Source: Trueperaceae bacterium
GTDB taxonomy: Bacteria; Deinococcota; Deinococci; Deinococcales; Trueperaceae
Length of the DNA: 35,084 nt
Assembly: GCA_019429025.1 (NCBI GenBank)
Contig: JAHYJQ010000002.1
Span: forward strand, 1 to 35,084
Direction of reading: 5' to 3'
The translations under genes and the position numbers were made by a program. The notes under the pieces were generated by a model that was not told the origin of the DNA, searched no databases, and worked only from the letters and a program-made list of their open reading frames with translations. This document shows, one piece after another, positions 33,470 through 35,084 of this stretch; position 1 is the first letter of the stretch, and the number at the start of each line of letters is the position of its first letter.

Positions 33470-34291
33470 ATGCGCTGGAGGACCTTCATCCGACAGCCGC
33501 TGGGCGTCGCCGGCGCCGTCGTGTTGATCGCGCTCGGGCTCGCCGCCGCGGCCGCCCCGTGGATCGCGCCGTTCGACCCCAACGCCATCGACCTGCGGGC
33601 GATGCAGCAGCCGCCCGGCGACGCCCACCTCCTCGGCACCGACGACCTCGGGCGCGACGTGCTCACGCGGATGCTGTTCGCCGGGCGCATCTCGCTGCTC
33701 CTCGCCCTCGTCGTCACGGCGCTGTCGGTGGCGATCGGCACCTTCCTGGGCGCACTGGCCGGCTTCTTCGGCGGCTGGGCCGACCGGCTCGTGTCGCTGG
33801 CGACGGACTCGCTGCTGTCGCTGCCGGTCCTCGGCCTGGCGATGGTGGCCGGCTCCGTCCTGCGCCCCAACCTGTGGACGCTGGCGTTGGTCCTGGCGCT
33901 GGTGTCGTGGCCGACGCTGTCGCGCATCACCCGCGCCCAGATGCTGACGCTGCGCGAGCGCACCTACGCCGAGGCGGGCCGCGCGCTCGGGCTGCGGCCG
34001 CAGCGCGTGCTCTTTCGTCACCTGCTCCCCAACGCCGTCGCGCCCCTCATCGTGGCGGCGACCCTGCTGAGCGCCCAGGTGCTGCTGGTGGAGTCGGCGC
34101 TCAGCTTCCTGGGGTACGGGATGCGTCCGCCGACGCCGAGCTGGGGCGGCATGCTCAACGAGGCCCAAGCCTTCTACCGCCAGTCGCCCTGGTTGGCGGT
34201 GTTCCCCGGCCTGGCGATCACGCTGACGGTGGCGGCGCTGAACTTCGTGGGGGACGCGCTGCGCGCCGCCATGGGCGGACGCGGGGGCTGA
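33470..34291 (+). CDS. ABC transporter permease, DppC-like
   Basis: This is the second membrane subunit of the importer, with 273 residues. The N-terminal helix (GVAGAVVLIALGLAAAAAPWIAPFDPN) is followed by LLGTDDLGRDVLTRMLFAGRISLLLALV, the classic DppC opening. The ATPase-contact loop is LRERTYAEAGRALGLRPQRVLFRHLLPNAVAPLIV, and VESALSFLGYGMRPPTPSWGGMLNEAQ follows near the end. It starts one base after the stop of the first permease, so translation is coupled. No ATPase (DppD/DppF) genes follow: 294 non-coding bases and then mraZ come next. The ATPases must be elsewhere or shared. Confidence 0.95.
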   Translation: MRWRTFIRQPLGVAGAVVLIALGLAAAAAPWIAPFDPNAIDLRAMQQPPGDAHLLGTDDLGRDVLTRMLFAGRISLLLALVVTALSVAIGTFLGALAGFFGGWADRLVSLATDSLLSLPVLGLAMVAGSVLRPNLWTLALVLALVSWPTLSRITRAQMLTLRERTYAEAGRALGLRPQRVLFRHLLPNAVAPLIVAATLLSAQVLLVESALSFLGYGMRPPTPSWGGMLNEAQAFYRQSPWLAVFPGLAITLTVAALNFVGDALRAAMGGRGG

Positions 34292-34436
34292 CCCCAGGCG
34301 GAGCGAACCCGCCCGAACACGCTCGACGCCACGTTCGCAGGACACGCCTGCGTCGCCCTCGGACGACGCGGCGGAGCGGTCGCGTGGGCCCCGGTGGGAC
34401 CCCCGTGCGGGAAACCTGCGGAACCGGGTCGAGGGG

Positions 34437-34465
34437 TGGGAATTCGTGGGGAATCGTGGTATCGT
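34437..34465 (+). promoter_or_regulatory. MraZ operator repeats overlapping the mraZ promoter
   Basis: TGGGA (34437), TGGGG (34447) and TGGTA (34457) repeat with an exact 10-base period and 5-base spacers. This is the layout of the TGGGN boxes bound by MraZ in E. coli. The third box runs into an extended -10, TGGTATCGT (34457-34465). Another TGGGC/TGGGA pair with the same 10-base step lies at 34385 and 34395. Autorepression of the division cluster is the expected result. Confidence 0.75.
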
Positions 34466-34585
34466 TGGCCATCTCGGGAAAGGGCCGCCGCGACCCCATG
34501 ACCACGCGCTCTCACGCCACCGACGCGAAAACGACGCCACCCACGGGTGGCGCGCCTCGCGACGCCGGTGGGGAGAGGTGGGGCC
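34466..34585 (+). other. mraZ leader with hairpin and possible short ORF
   Basis: The predicted transcript starts near 34472. A perfect hairpin, CGCCACC-CACG-GGTGGCG within 34535-34552, lies before the ribosome site. A 33-codon frame opens at ATG 34498 (MTTRSHATDAKTTPPTGG...) and stops at 34599, 14 bases inside mraZ in another frame. Whether it is translated is unknown; its own ribosome site is poor. Confidence 0.35.
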
Positions 34586-35014
34586 GTGCCCTTCGGTGAA
34601 TTCCCGTACACCGTGGACGACAAGGGCCGCGTGGTCATCCCACCGGCCTTCCGCGATTTCGTCGAGGACGGCATGGTCGTCACCCGCGGGATGGAGGGGT
34701 GCCTCTACGTGTTCCCCATGTCCGCCTGGCACCGCATCGAAGAACGGCTGACGGAGCTCCCGCTCACCGACCCCGACGCGCGCAACTTCGTGCGCTTCTT
34801 CTACTCGGGCGCGAGCAAGGCGAAGATCGACGCCGCCGGCCGCGTCACGCTCCCCCCCACGCTGCGCCAGTTCGCCGCCACGACCGGCAACGTCGTCGTG
34901 GCCGGGGCGCCCAACCGCCTCGAGATCTGGGACGAGCAGCGCTGGCTCGCCAACCTCCACGAGGTCCAATCGAGTCCGCCGGCCCCCGACCTCCTCCGGG
35001 AGCTGGTCGGATGA
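34586..35014 (+). CDS. mraZ: Transcriptional regulator MraZ
   Basis: MraZ is the first gene of the division and cell-wall (dcw) cluster and represses it by binding TGGGN repeats. The product has 142 residues, starting at GTG 34586 because the family begins with (M)FFGEFxYTxDxKGR, here PFGEFPYTVDDKGR. Two SpoVT-AbrB-type halves are visible: DDKGRVVIPPAFRDF with the MEGCLYVFP strand, and DAAGRVTLPPTLRQFA with NRLEIWDEQRW. A GGAGAGG lies seven bases before the start. Boxes matching its known binding pattern lie at 34437-34461. The stop overlaps the next start as ATGA. Confidence 0.96.
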   Translation: MPFGEFPYTVDDKGRVVIPPAFRDFVEDGMVVTRGMEGCLYVFPMSAWHRIEERLTELPLTDPDARNFVRFFYSGASKAKIDAAGRVTLPPTLRQFAATTGNVVVAGAPNRLEIWDEQRWLANLHEVQSSPPAPDLLRELVG

Positions 35015-35084
35015 CGCGGGGCTTGGTGGCGGCGGGGCGGGGCTCTGGGTCTGGGCCTGAGACGCCTTCGGGGTCAACGGTCCC
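35011..35084 (+). CDS. rsmH: Probable 16S rRNA methyltransferase RsmH, first codons only
   Basis: An ATG overlaps the mraZ stop (ATGA) and the frame is open to the window end (MTRGLVAAGRGSGSGPETPS...). In nearly all bacteria rsmH (mraW) follows mraZ, and the coupling fits. The 24 visible residues are low-complexity and do not themselves identify the protein, so the call rests on position. Confidence 0.5.
   Translation, partial: MTRGLVAAGRGSGSGPETPSGSTV

Overview
This window is a very GC-rich bacterial chromosome segment packed with ordinary housekeeping genes. The best guess is a member of the Deinococcota, perhaps Trueperales-like. Three things point there. PriA keeps its zinc-binding cysteines but has lost its helicase motifs, as described for Deinococcus. 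At least seven genes have a TANNNT-type -10 box only 5 to 8 bases before the start codon and no Shine-Dalgarno sequence, the leaderless arrangement common in Deinococcus. A priA-smpB-amidase-GerMN gene string is also present. The assignment is an inference and needs a phylogeny.

Layout. 1-2016 (+): mnmH (cut by the window edge) and selD, which together make 2-selenouridine in tRNA. 2032-9042 (-): a catabolic and uptake block holding a family III CoA-transferase, a zinc alcohol dehydrogenase, a decayed acetoacetyl-CoA synthetase pseudogene, and a TAXI-type TRAP transporter (binding protein plus fused 4TM/12TM permease). 9209-13792: a DinB/YfiT-like protein, two small lipoproteins, the Mg2+ transporter mgtE, a flavodoxin-like protein and a YfbR-like HD nucleotidase. 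13917-19390 (+): hisS, aspS, a Cof-type HAD phosphatase and asnS. 19418-24261 (-): priA, smpB, an AMIN/amidase_3 cell-wall amidase and a GerMN protein, mostly overlapping. 24302-25345 (+): purM. 25352-28097 (-): an OmpR-type response regulator and its histidine kinase, with luxS upstream. 28297-30147 (+): a NYN-domain protein and a BMP-family binding protein. 30249-30662 (+): the RNase P RNA gene rnpB. 30946-34291 (+): an oligopeptide/nickel-type ABC importer (binding protein and two permeases, no ATPase here). 34586-end (+): mraZ and the probable start of rsmH, the front of the division/cell-wall cluster.

The most unusual signals are these. The 3' end of aspS carries a run of 57-bp palindromic repeats that are translated into an extra C-terminal tail. 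A perfect hairpin directly after them buries the ribosome binding site of the HAD gene. A three-repeat MraZ-type operator with a 10-bp period lies on the mraZ -10 region. Leaderless promoters are widespread, including a 40-bp divergent pair between priA and purM. One ABC permease appears to start at CTG.

No CRISPR array, insertion sequence, phage gene or tRNA gene was recognised. The only stretch over 300 bases without a protein gene is 30148-30945, which holds a terminator, rnpB and a structured leader. Nothing here amounts to a clearly new multi-gene system; the novelty lies in regulatory and repeat architecture.
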